NCBI GenBank assembly: GCA_029907355.1
Contig: JARYLZ010000015.1
Location: 1-46,896, forward strand
Length of the DNA: 46,896 nt
Direction: 5' to 3'
Origin: Bacteroidota bacterium
GTDB taxonomy: Bacteria > Bacteroidota > Ignavibacteria > SZUA-365
Shown here: piece by piece, positions 1-8,672 of the stretch
Position numbering within the stretch: the first letter of the stretch is position 1
Layout of the letters: the number at the start of each line of letters is the position of its first letter
Translations under genes and position numbers: made by a program
Notes under the pieces: generated by a model
Told to the model about the DNA's origin: nothing
What the model saw: the letters and a program-made list of their open reading frames with translations, nothing else
The model's database searches: none

Positions 1-2
1 TC

Positions 3-635
3 TTCGCCAGCCACAATATGGCAGCCGTCTCGCAACTATGTACGAAAGCGATCCTCCTGAACGAGGGAGAAATCGTTGCCGAAGGGAAATCGGAGGATAT
101 CGTCGCGCTCTATATCGGACAGCAGTGCGAACTGCGGGCGCACCGGGTTTACCGGGAGCAATACCCCGGCGACGACAATGTCCGACTCCTGTCCTGTCGA
201 TTCCTCCAGGGAGACCGTGTTTCCGAAGTATTCGATATCAATGAAGAATCCCGTGTCGAACTGAAGTTCGTCGTCCTGAGACCGCTGAAGAACCTCATTA
301 CCGGGATGAATGTTTACAATGCAGAGAACATCTGCCTCTTCGATACCGTTGATTGGCGAGAAAACGAACTGGAACCGGGTGTCTATACGAAAGAGCTGGT
401 ATTCCCCGGACGTCTGTTCGCCGAGGGGCGGATGAGCATACTGATCCATTTCACGTTGTACGACCCGGTGAGAACGTGTTTCTATCTCCCCGACGTCCTT
501 GCGGTCGAGGGCATCGACAGCAGCCACCCGAAATCCGTCCGAGGCAGGTACAAGGGGGTGTGGCCGGGCGTCCTGCGACCGGAACTCCAATGGACGGATC
601 ACCGGCGAGTACCCGACGGAGACGGTTCCGGATGA
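3..635 (+). CDS. wzt: Polysaccharide ABC exporter ATPase, Wzt type (3' end only)
   Basis: This is the C-terminal part of the ATPase that energises ABC-type export of an undecaprenyl-linked polysaccharide across the inner membrane; the gene begins before the window. The first readable codons give FASHNMAAV, the switch-histidine (H-loop) motif of ABC ATPases, followed by the D-loop-distal end of the nucleotide-binding domain (ILLNEGEIVAEG). The remaining roughly 170 residues form a beta-rich extension resembling the Wzt C-terminal carbohydrate-binding domain, including the typical closing motif RGRYKGVWPGVLRPELQW. In known Wzt proteins this domain recognises the terminal modification of the glycan. 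The partner permease Wzm is presumably upstream. The TGA stop overlaps the next gene's ATG (ATGA), suggesting translational coupling. Family assignment is secure; the glycan recognised is unknown. Confidence 0.9.
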   Translation, partial: FASHNMAAVSQLCTKAILLNEGEIVAEGKSEDIVALYIGQQCELRAHRVYREQYPGDDNVRLLSCRFLQGDRVSEVFDINEESRVELKFVVLRPLKNLITGMNVYNAENICLFDTVDWRENELEPGVYTKELVFPGRLFAEGRMSILIHFTLYDPVRTCFYLPDVLAVEGIDSSHPKSVRGRYKGVWPGVLRPELQWTDHRRVPDGDGSG

Positions 636-1714
636 TCCGGTCTACGAGAGTCGCAGGGCGGATTCTCGGGAGGTCGTCTCCCGCTTCAGCGCGGGGAGAC
701 GACGTGGGATACGACCTGATCTACGAAAACGAGTCGTACCGCTCCGTGGAGGCCGGGCCAGACGATGTATGCGTCGTGGTCGTGAATTACAATCAAGAGC
801 GCTTCATCGCGGATTGCCTCTGGAGCATCGATGCCCAATCGTACCGGTCCATACGAGTCGTTCTCTTCGACGATTGCTCGGACGACCGCTCGTTGGATGT
901 CCTGCTCCCCATTGCCGAGTCGATGAGCCTCCCCGTCGCCGTCTACCGGAACCGCGAGAACAGCCATATTTGCAGGACCTTGAACAATGCCCTGGAAGTT
1001 GCACGAGGGAAATATTACTCGTGCATCGCGGCGGACGATTACTGGGGGGAACGGAAAATCGAAACCCAGGTCGAAATGCTGAAACATGCCCCGGAAAACG
1101 TGTGCGGCGTGTGCAGCGATGCCGTCTACGTCGATGAGGGGAAGAATGTTCTCGCGAACAGCTACATCACCGATGTTCTCAAGAGGGAGCGACCGGCCGG
1201 ATATGTCACGTATCGCGATCTCCTGCGAGGGAACATCATCCCCGCCCATAGTATCCTGCTCCGTCTCAACATGGTTCGCGAAGCCGGCGGGTACGACGAG
1301 AGAATGATCTATGAGGACTGGGACCTATGGCTGCGACTCGCCCAAGAATATACTTTCCTGTTCCAGGATGAAACGCACGTGTATTACCGGAAAGTCGGTT
1401 CCGGGATATCGACGAACATCCTGAATCCATTCAATCGCTCATGGAACGAAACGAATTATTTAATCTACAAGAAGCAGTTCGAATCGAAACGCGTTCCGCA
1501 AGACGATATCCCGTACCTGAAGCATCAGTTGAAAAAGACGGCACTACGCCTGTATGAGCAGAAGAGTGGTTATGCCTTCCCGGCTCTGATCCACGCGTAC
1601 TATCGCACGCGGAATGTCTCCCTCGCCGTCGTGATCGTGAAGTATCTGATGCGGACGGTCTTCCCGTCTCGTGGTGCGGATCATATGAAGACGAGAGGTA
1701 AATGCCCGTCTTGA
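632..1714 (+). CDS. Glycosyltransferase family 2 (GT-A fold)
   Basis: Predicted cytoplasmic inverting glycosyltransferase adding a sugar to the growing surface glycan. I chose ATG 632 because it overlaps the wzt stop as ATGA, although the frame is open further upstream. The protein is 360 residues, with an unusual low-complexity lead of about 45 residues before the GT2 core. Core motifs are VVVNYNQERFI (about 49-59), the nucleotide-binding FDDCSDD (79-85), the metal-binding ADD (134-136) and a catalytic-base-like YEDWDLWLRL (227-236). The C-terminal 100 residues are basic and amphipathic, as in membrane-associated GT2 enzymes. A downstream start, such as GTG 709, would remove most of the odd N-terminus. 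Donor and acceptor cannot be told from sequence. Confidence 0.88.
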   Translation: MIRSTRVAGRILGRSSPASARGDDVGYDLIYENESYRSVEAGPDDVCVVVVNYNQERFIADCLWSIDAQSYRSIRVVLFDDCSDDRSLDVLLPIAESMSLPVAVYRNRENSHICRTLNNALEVARGKYYSCIAADDYWGERKIETQVEMLKHAPENVCGVCSDAVYVDEGKNVLANSYITDVLKRERPAGYVTYRDLLRGNIIPAHSILLRLNMVREAGGYDERMIYEDWDLWLRLAQEYTFLFQDETHVYYRKVGSGISTNILNPFNRSWNETNYLIYKKQFESKRVPQDDIPYLKHQLKKTALRLYEQKSGYAFPALIHAYYRTRNVSLAVVIVKYLMRTVFPSRGADHMKTRGKCPS

Positions 1715-1786
1715 GCGGCATCGCGAAGCCCTCCACGCGAGGGAACACGATGCCTATCCCAGGAATCATCGAGAGGTGACGGAACC

Positions 1787-2764
1787 ATGAACGCAGGAAT
1801 CGGAGATGCCCTGAGGGGAAAAATCGTGCTCGTCACGGGGGGGGCAGGTTTTGTCGGGGGCAATATCGTGCGGGCCCTGGTCGACCAGGGAGCACACGTG
1901 CACATCCTCGACGATTTTTTCACCGGATCCATGGACAACGTGCCGGATCATCCGGACGTCGAAATCAGTCGCGGCACCATCACGGACATCGATACCGTCG
2001 AACGACTGGTGAGTGGGTCTCAATACGTTATCCATCTCGCCGCACGGAACATCATCGTCTCGACAAAGAACCCCCGAGAAGATTACGAGGTGAACATCGG
2101 GGGGACGCTGAACATCTTGATGGCGATGAGGAAATCCACCGTGACGAGAATGGTCTACTCCTCGTCGGCGTCCGTCTACGGCAACCCGAGATACCTCCCG
2201 ATCAATGAAGACGACAACGCCAACCTGCTCAGCCCCTATGCGGTTTCCAAATACGCCGCGGAAGGGTACTGCCGAGCATTCTACGAGAGCTACGGCATAC
2301 CGGTATCCGTCGTCCGGTACTCGAATGTCTATGGGCCCCTGCAGAACCCGGAGAACCCCTATTGCGGAGTCATCTCGAAATTCTTCCGCTCTCTCATTTC
2401 CGCCTCGAGCATCAAGATCCATGGGGACGGCGAACAGACGAGAGATTTCACCTACGTCGGCGACGTGGTCGAAGCGACGTTGCTGGCACTGGTATCGCCG
2501 AAGGCCGAAGGTCAAGTATACAACGTGGGGACGGGGCGGGAGACATCGATCAACACCTTGGTACGCATGATGGCGAATGTCGTCGGCGTCGAACCGACAA
2601 TCGAATACGTCGACCGCAGAGACATCGACAACATCCGCAACAGGGTGGTGAACATCGAAAAAATCCGGCGAGAGCTGAAATGGACCCCGATGACATCCTT
2701 GGAGAACGGCTTGAAGCGCACGTATGAGTGGATCCGGGAACATGAGCCGTCCCGTAACACTTGA
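1787..2764 (+). CDS. NAD-dependent UDP-hexose/UDP-HexNAc 4-epimerase-like SDR
   Basis: Extended short-chain dehydrogenase of 325 residues, the usual size for GalE/WbpP-type epimerases, which interconvert UDP-Glc(NAc) and UDP-Gal(NAc). The NAD-binding glycine motif TGGAGFVGG lies at 17-25 (G18, G21, G24). The catalytic triad region reads YSSSASVYG (124-132), with Y151 and K155 in SPYAVSK. The later motifs RYSNVYGP and GDGEQTRDFTYVGD are typical of the UDP-sugar epimerase branch. Position 86-90 reads AARNI where many epimerases have AAQAS, so a dehydratase or decarboxylase-like activity cannot be excluded. It lies 72 bases after the first GT2 gene and probably supplies a donor sugar for the locus. 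ATG 1787 is preceded by GAGAGGTGACGG, a usable ribosome site. Confidence 0.85.
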   Translation: MNAGIGDALRGKIVLVTGGAGFVGGNIVRALVDQGAHVHILDDFFTGSMDNVPDHPDVEISRGTITDIDTVERLVSGSQYVIHLAARNIIVSTKNPREDYEVNIGGTLNILMAMRKSTVTRMVYSSSASVYGNPRYLPINEDDNANLLSPYAVSKYAAEGYCRAFYESYGIPVSVVRYSNVYGPLQNPENPYCGVISKFFRSLISASSIKIHGDGEQTRDFTYVGDVVEATLLALVSPKAEGQVYNVGTGRETSINTLVRMMANVVGVEPTIEYVDRRDIDNIRNRVVNIEKIRRELKWTPMTSLENGLKRTYEWIREHEPSRNT

Positions 2765-2953
2765 GCCGCAGCGTACAACATCCCCCGATCGGTCGTCCGG
2801 CGGACGAGGATCCGCGTCGAAGCGACCGCGTCCTCTTCTCACCGTACCTCATCGAACGCCGGTATCGACGATGATGAGACGGCCATGCGCACGCCGATAT
2901 ACAATTGAGGATGCTGTTATTTTTCGAGGGATTTCCAGGAGACGGAACGAAGG

Positions 2954-3829
2954 ATGACGACACCGCAGGGGACGATATCCGTCATCGTAACGAACTATAA
3001 CCATGGGCGATATCTCGAACGGAGATTGGAATCCGTTCATGCCCAGACGGCTACCCCGGCAGAAGTATTCGTCATCGACGATGGTTCGACGGATGAGAGC
3101 TGGGAGATCATCACCCGCTGGTGCGGACGGTGTCGCGAATGGAAATGTTCCCGAAACGCCGAACGATTCGGTTCCCCCTACCTCTTCTGGGATACTGCCA
3201 TACGGGAAGCGAAGGGGGAATACATTTGGATCGCGGAATCCGACGACGACGCGTCACCGGAGTTTCTCCGGGAGTCGAAATCCATGCTGGATGAGAACAG
3301 GGAACTCTCCTTCGTCTTTTGCAAATCGGAACTGATCGACGAGCACGGCGACACCATGGGAATTGCGCAGGAGAACGTGAAGCTCTCGCCGAAGGAGGAT
3401 TTTCGGAGACCCTTCATCCTCGACGGGAACACGGCACTCCGGCGACATCTATCCAAGGAAAACGTTGTTCAAAACGTGAGCAGCGTCCTGTTTCGGAAAG
3501 AGAAGTATTTCGCCGTCGGCGGTGTGGATACGCGTTATACACTGTGCGCGGACTGGGACCTCTGGATCCGCATGTGTACTGTCGGCGGCGTCGGTTACAT
3601 CGATCAGCCGTTGAACCGGTATCGCGTCCATGACCGGACGATGAGAAGGCGAAAAACGGAGAGCGCGGAGAATATTACAGAAGCGTTGCATATCCTCGAC
3701 CGTGTGCAGGGGAAAACATACGATCGACGTGTGAAGGCGTACTATGGGAAACTCTTTCGGGCAGCAGTTATGCAGAACCCGAAGCCGGGACTCATCCTCC
3801 GGTATTGGACGTTTCGGTTCTTCGCATAG
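2954..3829 (+). CDS. Glycosyltransferase family 2
   Basis: A 291-residue GT-A glycosyltransferase, probably cytoplasmic and membrane-associated. It opens directly with the GT2 core TISVIVTNYNHGRYLERRL (7-25). The nucleotide-binding IDDGSTD is at 41-47, the DxD-type SDDD at 96-99, and the catalytic-base region ADWDLWIRM at 199-207, followed by the common LNRYRVHD segment. Layout and motifs resemble the 632-1714 enzyme, so the two may be old paralogues. It is separated from the preceding epimerase gene by 189 bases in which I see no gene. The start ATG has GGAACGAAGG just upstream. Substrate is unknown. Confidence 0.9.
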   Translation: MTTPQGTISVIVTNYNHGRYLERRLESVHAQTATPAEVFVIDDGSTDESWEIITRWCGRCREWKCSRNAERFGSPYLFWDTAIREAKGEYIWIAESDDDASPEFLRESKSMLDENRELSFVFCKSELIDEHGDTMGIAQENVKLSPKEDFRRPFILDGNTALRRHLSKENVVQNVSSVLFRKEKYFAVGGVDTRYTLCADWDLWIRMCTVGGVGYIDQPLNRYRVHDRTMRRRKTESAENITEALHILDRVQGKTYDRRVKAYYGKLFRAAVMQNPKPGLILRYWTFRFFA

Positions 3830-3925
3830 ATCGAGAACCCGAGGGGAGACCGCATATACATGCATCATACCGCGGATCGAGAGGTCGCCGTATAATCTCC
3901 GAAAGCGGGCAATCATGGGGCGACG

Positions 3926-4945
3926 ATGAAATACCATGTCCTGAACGATTACCGGAAGGTGTATCGATACGGCGACGGGATACGAGGAATGGGGAGAGAT
4001 CTCCTCGCCCTCCTCCGCTTGTCCATGAAGGATGCGATCAGAACCGACCATGAGAGCGAGCACGGGATGACGAAACTCACGTTTTCCGTTCTTCCAGGCT
4101 TGACGGAGAGGTGGATCCATTTCCACAGGGGGATCGACAAGGATGTCAATATTGTGATCGGGAATTGCTCGGGAGAAAAGGATCCTTTCGCAGACGACCG
4201 AATCATGGTATACAACATCCTGAATATCCACCATGGGGAAAAGATCGATCTCTTCCTGAAGAAGATCATCGCCTCCCCGATCGTCATCCTTTCCGACGAC
4301 GATGTATACATCAGGAGTAAACAGGTCTATGCGGTCGTCGAAGATTTATTTTCGAAAAATGGAAACCTGGCGGCAGTCTCCCTCTTACCGAGGAAGGAGA
4401 AAGCGGAATTCATCAAGCGCGATGTCGATATCCTCATGGGGTCGCATTGTCTCGCTCTAAGACGGGATATCGTCCTCGAGAGCGGTGTATCGTTCGCCAT
4501 GCGAAGTGCGAACGAGAACAAAAAGGCGGACTGGTTCTACGACACGGGGGATTACCTGCAGCTCCGGTTGCAACGAGCGGGTTTCGAAATCGACTGTAAA
4601 ACGTTTCTCCATTCCGAAGACATCGTCGCACTCGACGGAATGAGCACGTGGCTCCTGGAAATGAGAGCGACGAGAGGAGACATCGGACCGCGAATACGCG
4701 TGCATGCCGAGAAGCGCGCGGGAAAGGCCTATCGAACGGCGCTGGCAGCGAAATACCTGAACGGTGTGAGAGGAGAGGGTGTGATGCGGGATGAAATCAT
4801 CCCGGAGCCATTCATCGAAAGGGCGATCGAGGTCTCGAGGGAGTTCCTCGATGAAGAGCACGCGGAAAAGATAGAACGCGAAAGGGGACGGATCGTTGCC
4901 CGGTTGACCGGCGGTGACGGTGATTCCGCGGTGAGGATACCATGA
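3926..4945 (+). CDS. Putative GT-A-like glycosyltransferase, family not recognised
   Basis: A 339-residue protein I cannot assign to a named family. The strongest clue is ILSDDDVYIRSKQ (about 121-133): a beta-strand ending in an Asp cluster (D124-D126), like the DxD metal site of GT-A transferases, here following a Rossmann-like first half. Downstream are GSHCLALRRDI (acceptor-loop-like), a WFYDTGDYLQLRL segment resembling the second acidic motif, and an acidic-basic helical C-terminus. There is no signal peptide or membrane helix. Its position among glycosyltransferases supports the same role, possibly an inactive or divergent GT2/GT32-like enzyme. The ATG follows GGGGCGACG, a weak ribosome site. 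Coding status is secure from the coherent protein; function is inference. Confidence 0.65.
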   Translation: MKYHVLNDYRKVYRYGDGIRGMGRDLLALLRLSMKDAIRTDHESEHGMTKLTFSVLPGLTERWIHFHRGIDKDVNIVIGNCSGEKDPFADDRIMVYNILNIHHGEKIDLFLKKIIASPIVILSDDDVYIRSKQVYAVVEDLFSKNGNLAAVSLLPRKEKAEFIKRDVDILMGSHCLALRRDIVLESGVSFAMRSANENKKADWFYDTGDYLQLRLQRAGFEIDCKTFLHSEDIVALDGMSTWLLEMRATRGDIGPRIRVHAEKRAGKAYRTALAAKYLNGVRGEGVMRDEIIPEPFIERAIEVSREFLDEEHAEKIERERGRIVARLTGGDGDSAVRIP

Positions 4946-5383
4946 GGAAGGATCGAGAACGAGGGGAAGGATTATCAACCTGGACTTGTGAGGGGAAAGG
5001 CGGCTTCGAAAGAAAGGGCTTTTTCAAACGAGCCATCGAAAGCACAGGTGCCGGGAAATCGGGGGAATGGAACGAGCAGAGGTGGCGAGTGCCCTCTCCC
5101 GAGGAGGCTCGGTGGAGAAAAGCGCGATCCCGTCCGGGAGATTTGGAGAGACGTGTCAAGGGGACGGCGTCTTGCCTCGACGAAATTCCTGGCCGGGTAC
5201 GGGCCGAATCCATATTTCGGAGGAGGAGGTATGGAATTCGGCCGCGCGGCTTCCCTCGTCATGAGGGTCAGGAGCCGTCCATGGGAAGACGTGGCGATCC
5301 GGTGGGGTATCGAGGCGGGTCTCGACATGCACGGTACCCATCACGGTAGGTCAACGGTTTGCTATCAGGGGTGGTTTTGAACC
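4946..5383 (+). other. Intergenic stretch, 438 bases, no convincing gene
   Basis: Open frames cross this stretch in several phases, including a 130-codon one at 4988-5380. Their products are Arg/Gly/Ser-rich with no fold-like pattern, as expected by chance in GC-rich DNA. No terminator hairpin with a T-tract and no clear promoter was found. It may be the remnant of a deleted gene. Confidence 0.55.
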
Positions 5384-6034
5384 GTGAAGCAGCAAGCGTA
5401 CTACGAGGACTTGTTCAAGCGCGGGGACGAATCCATATGGGAATCCGCCCCCGGCAAAACGGTTGTCGTCAATGCCATCCGGCATTTCACGAAAACGGGC
5501 CGGATTCCGCATGATGCCCGCATCGTCGATATCGGATGCGGAACCGGTGTCCTCCTGGAACGAATCCGGAACGAAGTCCCCGGTAACGCGTTCGAACTGT
5601 TCGGACTCGATTTTTCGCGGGAAGCGATAACGAAGGCGGTCCGTGTGCGCAGAGGGATCCGCTTTGCCTGCAGAGACGGGACACGTACCGGTCTCGAAGA
5701 CTCCTCCGCGGATGTCGTCGTCTCCTACGGCGCCTACGAACATTTCCATTCCCCTGAAGACGGCATCAGGGAACTGTCGAGGATTCTGAAGGCTTCGGGG
5801 CTCTTCTTCTGCATGATGCCGGCGCTGGGAATAGACAGGACCGACCGGGACGACGAGGGGTGGTACGAGGAACGACCGGTGCCGGGTTCGCCGATACGCC
5901 AGATGCAGCACAACCTGAAGCGGGGAACGTGGGAAAACATGTTCAGGGCCTGCGGGCTCTCGTTGTTTCCCGCCGAGGATGCGGCGGCGTTCGGGGCGTT
6001 GAAACCGGGGGTCTTCTTCTTCGGTTTCAAGTGA
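5384..6034 (+). CDS. Class I SAM-dependent methyltransferase
   Basis: A 216-residue soluble methyltransferase. The SAM-binding motif I is VDIGCGTG (48-55), followed by the acidic motif ELFGLDFSREAI, then DGTRTGLEDSSADVVVSYGAYEHF (motifs II/III) and a helical cap. It is of the Methyltransf_11/25 type that modifies glycans or lipids in polysaccharide loci, but such domains give no acceptor by sequence. The start is GTG 5384, which gives the usual short N-terminal lead (MKQQAYYEDLFKRG) seen in this group; AGGGGTGG lies upstream. It sits between the 438-base gap and a DUF5672 gene. Possible jobs are O-methylation of a sugar or a chain-terminating methylation of the sort sensed by Wzt C-terminal domains; both are inference. 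Confidence 0.85.
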   Translation: MKQQAYYEDLFKRGDESIWESAPGKTVVVNAIRHFTKTGRIPHDARIVDIGCGTGVLLERIRNEVPGNAFELFGLDFSREAITKAVRVRRGIRFACRDGTRTGLEDSSADVVVSYGAYEHFHSPEDGIRELSRILKASGLFFCMMPALGIDRTDRDDEGWYEERPVPGSPIRQMQHNLKRGTWENMFRACGLSLFPAEDAAAFGALKPGVFFFGFK

Positions 6035-6130
6035 ACGACGGGAACCGGAAAACACCTTTGTCGTGATGGTGAACGGTTCTGATCGGGATACAACCGGGTC
6101 GATGGAGAGGAAGGGCCTCAAGGCAGGGAA

Positions 6131-6140
6131 AAGGAGAAGA
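6131..6140 (+). promoter_or_regulatory. Strong ribosome binding site before a TTG start
   Basis: AAGGAGAAGA ends five bases before TTG 6146. The good Shine-Dalgarno match and spacing support TTG as the true start of the DUF5672 gene, which otherwise has no ATG near the conserved N-terminus. Confidence 0.6.
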
Positions 6141-6145
6141 GGTTT

Positions 6146-6982
6146 TTGAGCCGGGCGATCGTCGTCATCCCCGTCTACCGGGAGCGGCTCACGGCGGAGG
6201 AAAGGGAGGCCGTCCGCAGGATCAGGGACATCCTCGGGGGACACGAACGGGCCGCAATCGTGCCGGACACGATGCGGGAAACCCCGTTCGACGCGGAACG
6301 CGTACCGTTCGATAAAGCGTACTTCGAAGGTACGGCGAGTTACAGCACACTCCTCCTGTCGGACACGTTTTACGCCCGTTTCGAGAGATACGAGTACATC
6401 CTCCTCCACCAGCTCGATGCCCTGGTGTTCAGAGACGAACTGAACGAGTGGTGCGGGAAGGGGTACGATTACATCGGCGCACCGGTGCATGTGGACAAGT
6501 ACAATCCCCGCTCGAGGGCTGTGGTGGGAAACGGCGGCTTTTCCCTGAGGAAAGTCGAAAGTTTTCGGCGGGTCCTCTCTTCGACGAGGATGAAGGATCG
6601 GAGCAGCTCACGATTCCTCATCGATATCCTGAAAGAAGACGTACCGGACGTACCCCTGCGGAGCCTCACCTCCCTCTATCACCGGGCACGCATTCTCCGA
6701 TCCGTGCGGAGGGGCGTCGAAGCGTACACGCGGGCGTATTCCCTCAACGAAGACCTGTTCTGGTCGCTTCGGGCGAGGTTGTTCTTTCCCTCCTTCAAAA
6801 CACCGCCGCCTATAGAAGCTGCCGAGTTCGCGATCGAGAATTTCCCGCGCTTGTGGTACGATACCATCGGGAAAAAGACGCCGTTCGGATGCCATGCGTG
6901 GGCGAAATGGGACCGGGGGTTTTGGGAGGAACTGGACTCCTCATTGAAGAACCTCCGTAACAACGGGGAGCATGGCGGATGA
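6146..6982 (+). CDS. DUF5672 family protein (probable glycosyltransferase)
   Basis: A 278-residue member of the DUF5672 family, found in O-antigen and capsule loci and thought to be glycosyltransferases of GT-A type. Diagnostic features in order are: an opening strand AIVVIPVYRERL; the tryptic block YEYILLHQLDALVF with its DxL acidic site; YDYIGAPVHV; VGNGGFSLRK (about 131-140); the acidic SLNEDLFW; and a terminal FGCHAWAKWD. The order and spacing match the family well. The start is TTG, supported by a strong ribosome site five bases upstream. The stop overlaps the next gene's start (ATGA at 6979-6982). Catalytic activity has not been shown for most members, so the enzyme call is family inference. 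Confidence 0.85.
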   Translation: MSRAIVVIPVYRERLTAEEREAVRRIRDILGGHERAAIVPDTMRETPFDAERVPFDKAYFEGTASYSTLLLSDTFYARFERYEYILLHQLDALVFRDELNEWCGKGYDYIGAPVHVDKYNPRSRAVVGNGGFSLRKVESFRRVLSSTRMKDRSSSRFLIDILKEDVPDVPLRSLTSLYHRARILRSVRRGVEAYTRAYSLNEDLFWSLRARLFFPSFKTPPPIEAAEFAIENFPRLWYDTIGKKTPFGCHAWAKWDRGFWEELDSSLKNLRNNGEHGG

Positions 6983-7881
6983 AACCGCCCCGCATCAGCG
7001 TGGTCCTGCCCGTCCTCAACCAGGCGAAGTACCTCGAACGGGCGTTGGAGTCCATACTCGGCCAGGGGTACCCCGAGACGGAATGCATCGTCATCGACGG
7101 GGGGAGCTCTGACGGGTCGGCGGATATCGTCCGGTCCTTCGGCGACCGTCTCGCCTATTGGGTCAGCGAGCCGGACAAGGGGCAGAGCCATGCCGTCAAC
7201 AAGGGTTTCTCGCGTTGCACGGGGGAACTCGTGACGTTTTTCCACGCCGATGACGAGTACATGCCGGGGGCGTTTTCCGACGCGGCGGAACAATACGTGC
7301 GCCACCCCGATGCAGGCGTTTACGCCGGGGCTTTCCGTTTCATCGACGAAGAGTCGCGTCCCCTGAGCGGGTTCATCGTGCCGTACCTCCGCCGTCCCGC
7401 CCCGACGGACCTGACCCTCGGCCCGCCCGGCGCGTACCGCCTGCACCAGGCCGCCCTCTTCTACTCGCGCGCGGCGCTCGAGGAGGCGGGCATGTACGTG
7501 CGGGAGGACCTCCGGTACGTGATGGACCGCGAACTCCTCTACCGCGTGCTCCGGCGCCGCCGGGCCGTCCTGACAGCCGTTCCCTACGGGTCGTTCCGAA
7601 GGCATGCGGAAAGCAAGAGCGGGAAAGGCGGACTCGCTTTCGCCCTCGAGTTCGCCTCCATCTACGAGTCATCCTGCACCGGCAACGCTCCCGACGACGC
7701 CCGGCGCAGGCGCATGGCGGATTACCGGAAGGCAGTGGGGTACCTTCGGCTCGCGAAAGAAGGGGGAATGCGCAGGGAAGCATTCCGGGCTGCCGCCCTC
7801 TACCCGCCGCTCTGTTTCTCGTGGTCATTCCTGGAGGCTGTTTTCTCTTTCCGAAAACGATCAGGGGGAAGGGCCGCATGA
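6979..7881 (+). CDS. Glycosyltransferase family 2
   Basis: A 300-residue GT2 enzyme of the WcaA/WfgS-like type. Core motifs are ISVVLPVLNQAKYLERAL (6-23), VIDGGSSDGSADI (38-50), HADDEYMPGAF (89-99, the metal site) and YVMDRELLYRVLRR as the acceptor/base region. The DGGSSDG variant and SEPDKGQSHAVNKGF segment are typical of GT2 enzymes in O-antigen loci. It overlaps the DUF5672 gene by four bases upstream and the cytidylyltransferase gene by four bases downstream, so the three are very probably co-translated. Position next to the CMP-sugar genes does not prove use of a CMP donor, because GT2 enzymes usually take UDP or dTDP sugars. Confidence 0.9.
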   Translation: MKPPRISVVLPVLNQAKYLERALESILGQGYPETECIVIDGGSSDGSADIVRSFGDRLAYWVSEPDKGQSHAVNKGFSRCTGELVTFFHADDEYMPGAFSDAAEQYVRHPDAGVYAGAFRFIDEESRPLSGFIVPYLRRPAPTDLTLGPPGAYRLHQAALFYSRAALEEAGMYVREDLRYVMDRELLYRVLRRRRAVLTAVPYGSFRRHAESKSGKGGLAFALEFASIYESSCTGNAPDDARRRRMADYRKAVGYLRLAKEGGMRREAFRAAALYPPLCFSWSFLEAVFSFRKRSGGRAA

Positions 7882-8591
7882 ACGCACACAGGGATGAGAT
7901 CATCGCGATCATCCCCGCGAGGGGCGGATCGAAAGGGATACCGCGGAAGAACCTCGTCGTGGTCGGGGGTGCGCCTCTCCTCGCGCATTCCATCCGCCAG
8001 GCGCGGGCATGCCCGAGGATAGGCCGTGTGTTCGTCTCGACCGACGACGACGAGATCGCGCGGACGGCAAGGTCCGAGGGTGCGGAAGTCGTCATGCGCC
8101 CTGCATGGACCGCTGTCGATACCGCGTCGTCGGAGTCGGCCCTCCTCCACGCGCTGGACGAGTACCGCACCGTGCACGGGAGCGACCCCTCTCTCGTGGT
8201 CTTTCTGCAGGCGACATCCCCCCTGCGGGGACGGGACGACATCTCGAACGCGATCGGCCTCTTGGAGCGGGAAGGGGCGGATTCGCTCTTCTCGGCGTGC
8301 ACGCTGGAGGGATTCCTCTGGCGCCGCAGCGCCGACGGGCTGTACTCCTTCTCCTACGATTACCGGCGGAGACCGAGGCGCCAGGAAGCCCCGGAAGACC
8401 TCATGGAGAACGGTTCCATTTACGTCTTCAAGCCGTGGGTGCTCCGGGAACACGAGAACCGGCTGGGGGGGAAAATCGCCGTGTACTGCATGGACAGGCT
8501 CCACTCGTTCCAAATCGACACGCCGGAGGACATCGCGCTCTTCGAGAAACTGTTCCTCGTGGCGAACACACAAAGCGGGGCGGCAGCGTGA
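7878..8591 (+). CDS. neuA: CMP-nonulosonate synthetase (acylneuraminate/KDN cytidylyltransferase)
   Basis: Transfers CMP from CTP to a nine-carbon 2-keto-3-deoxy acid, making the donor for its glycosyltransferase in the cytoplasm. Starting at ATG 7878, which overlaps the previous stop, the protein is 237 residues, the usual length for single-domain NeuA. The CTP-binding motif IIPARGGSKGIPRKNL covers 11-26. Further family motifs are VFVSTDDDEIA, QATSPLRGRDDI, the substrate-side ENGSIYVF and the C-terminal QIDTPEDI, which carries a metal-binding Asp. The open frame extends 57 bases further upstream but only into the preceding gene. The symbol is by family; the exact acid (Neu5Ac, KDN, legionaminate) is not fixed by this enzyme. 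It works with the synthase 81 bases downstream and probably the phosphatase at 16434. Confidence 0.88.
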   Translation: MNAHRDEIIAIIPARGGSKGIPRKNLVVVGGAPLLAHSIRQARACPRIGRVFVSTDDDEIARTARSEGAEVVMRPAWTAVDTASSESALLHALDEYRTVHGSDPSLVVFLQATSPLRGRDDISNAIGLLEREGADSLFSACTLEGFLWRRSADGLYSFSYDYRRRPRRQEAPEDLMENGSIYVFKPWVLREHENRLGGKIAVYCMDRLHSFQIDTPEDIALFEKLFLVANTQSGAAA

Positions 8592-8672
8592 GCCCGTCGC
8601 CCCGGCACGGCACGGCCTTCTCTCCCGCGTGAAACTTCGGTTGGAATACACAGCAATTCGATAGGAGAACCC

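Noticed and set aside
4988-5380. 130-codon plus-strand open frame
   Set aside because: Chance-like composition, no motif, and several other frames are equally open there.
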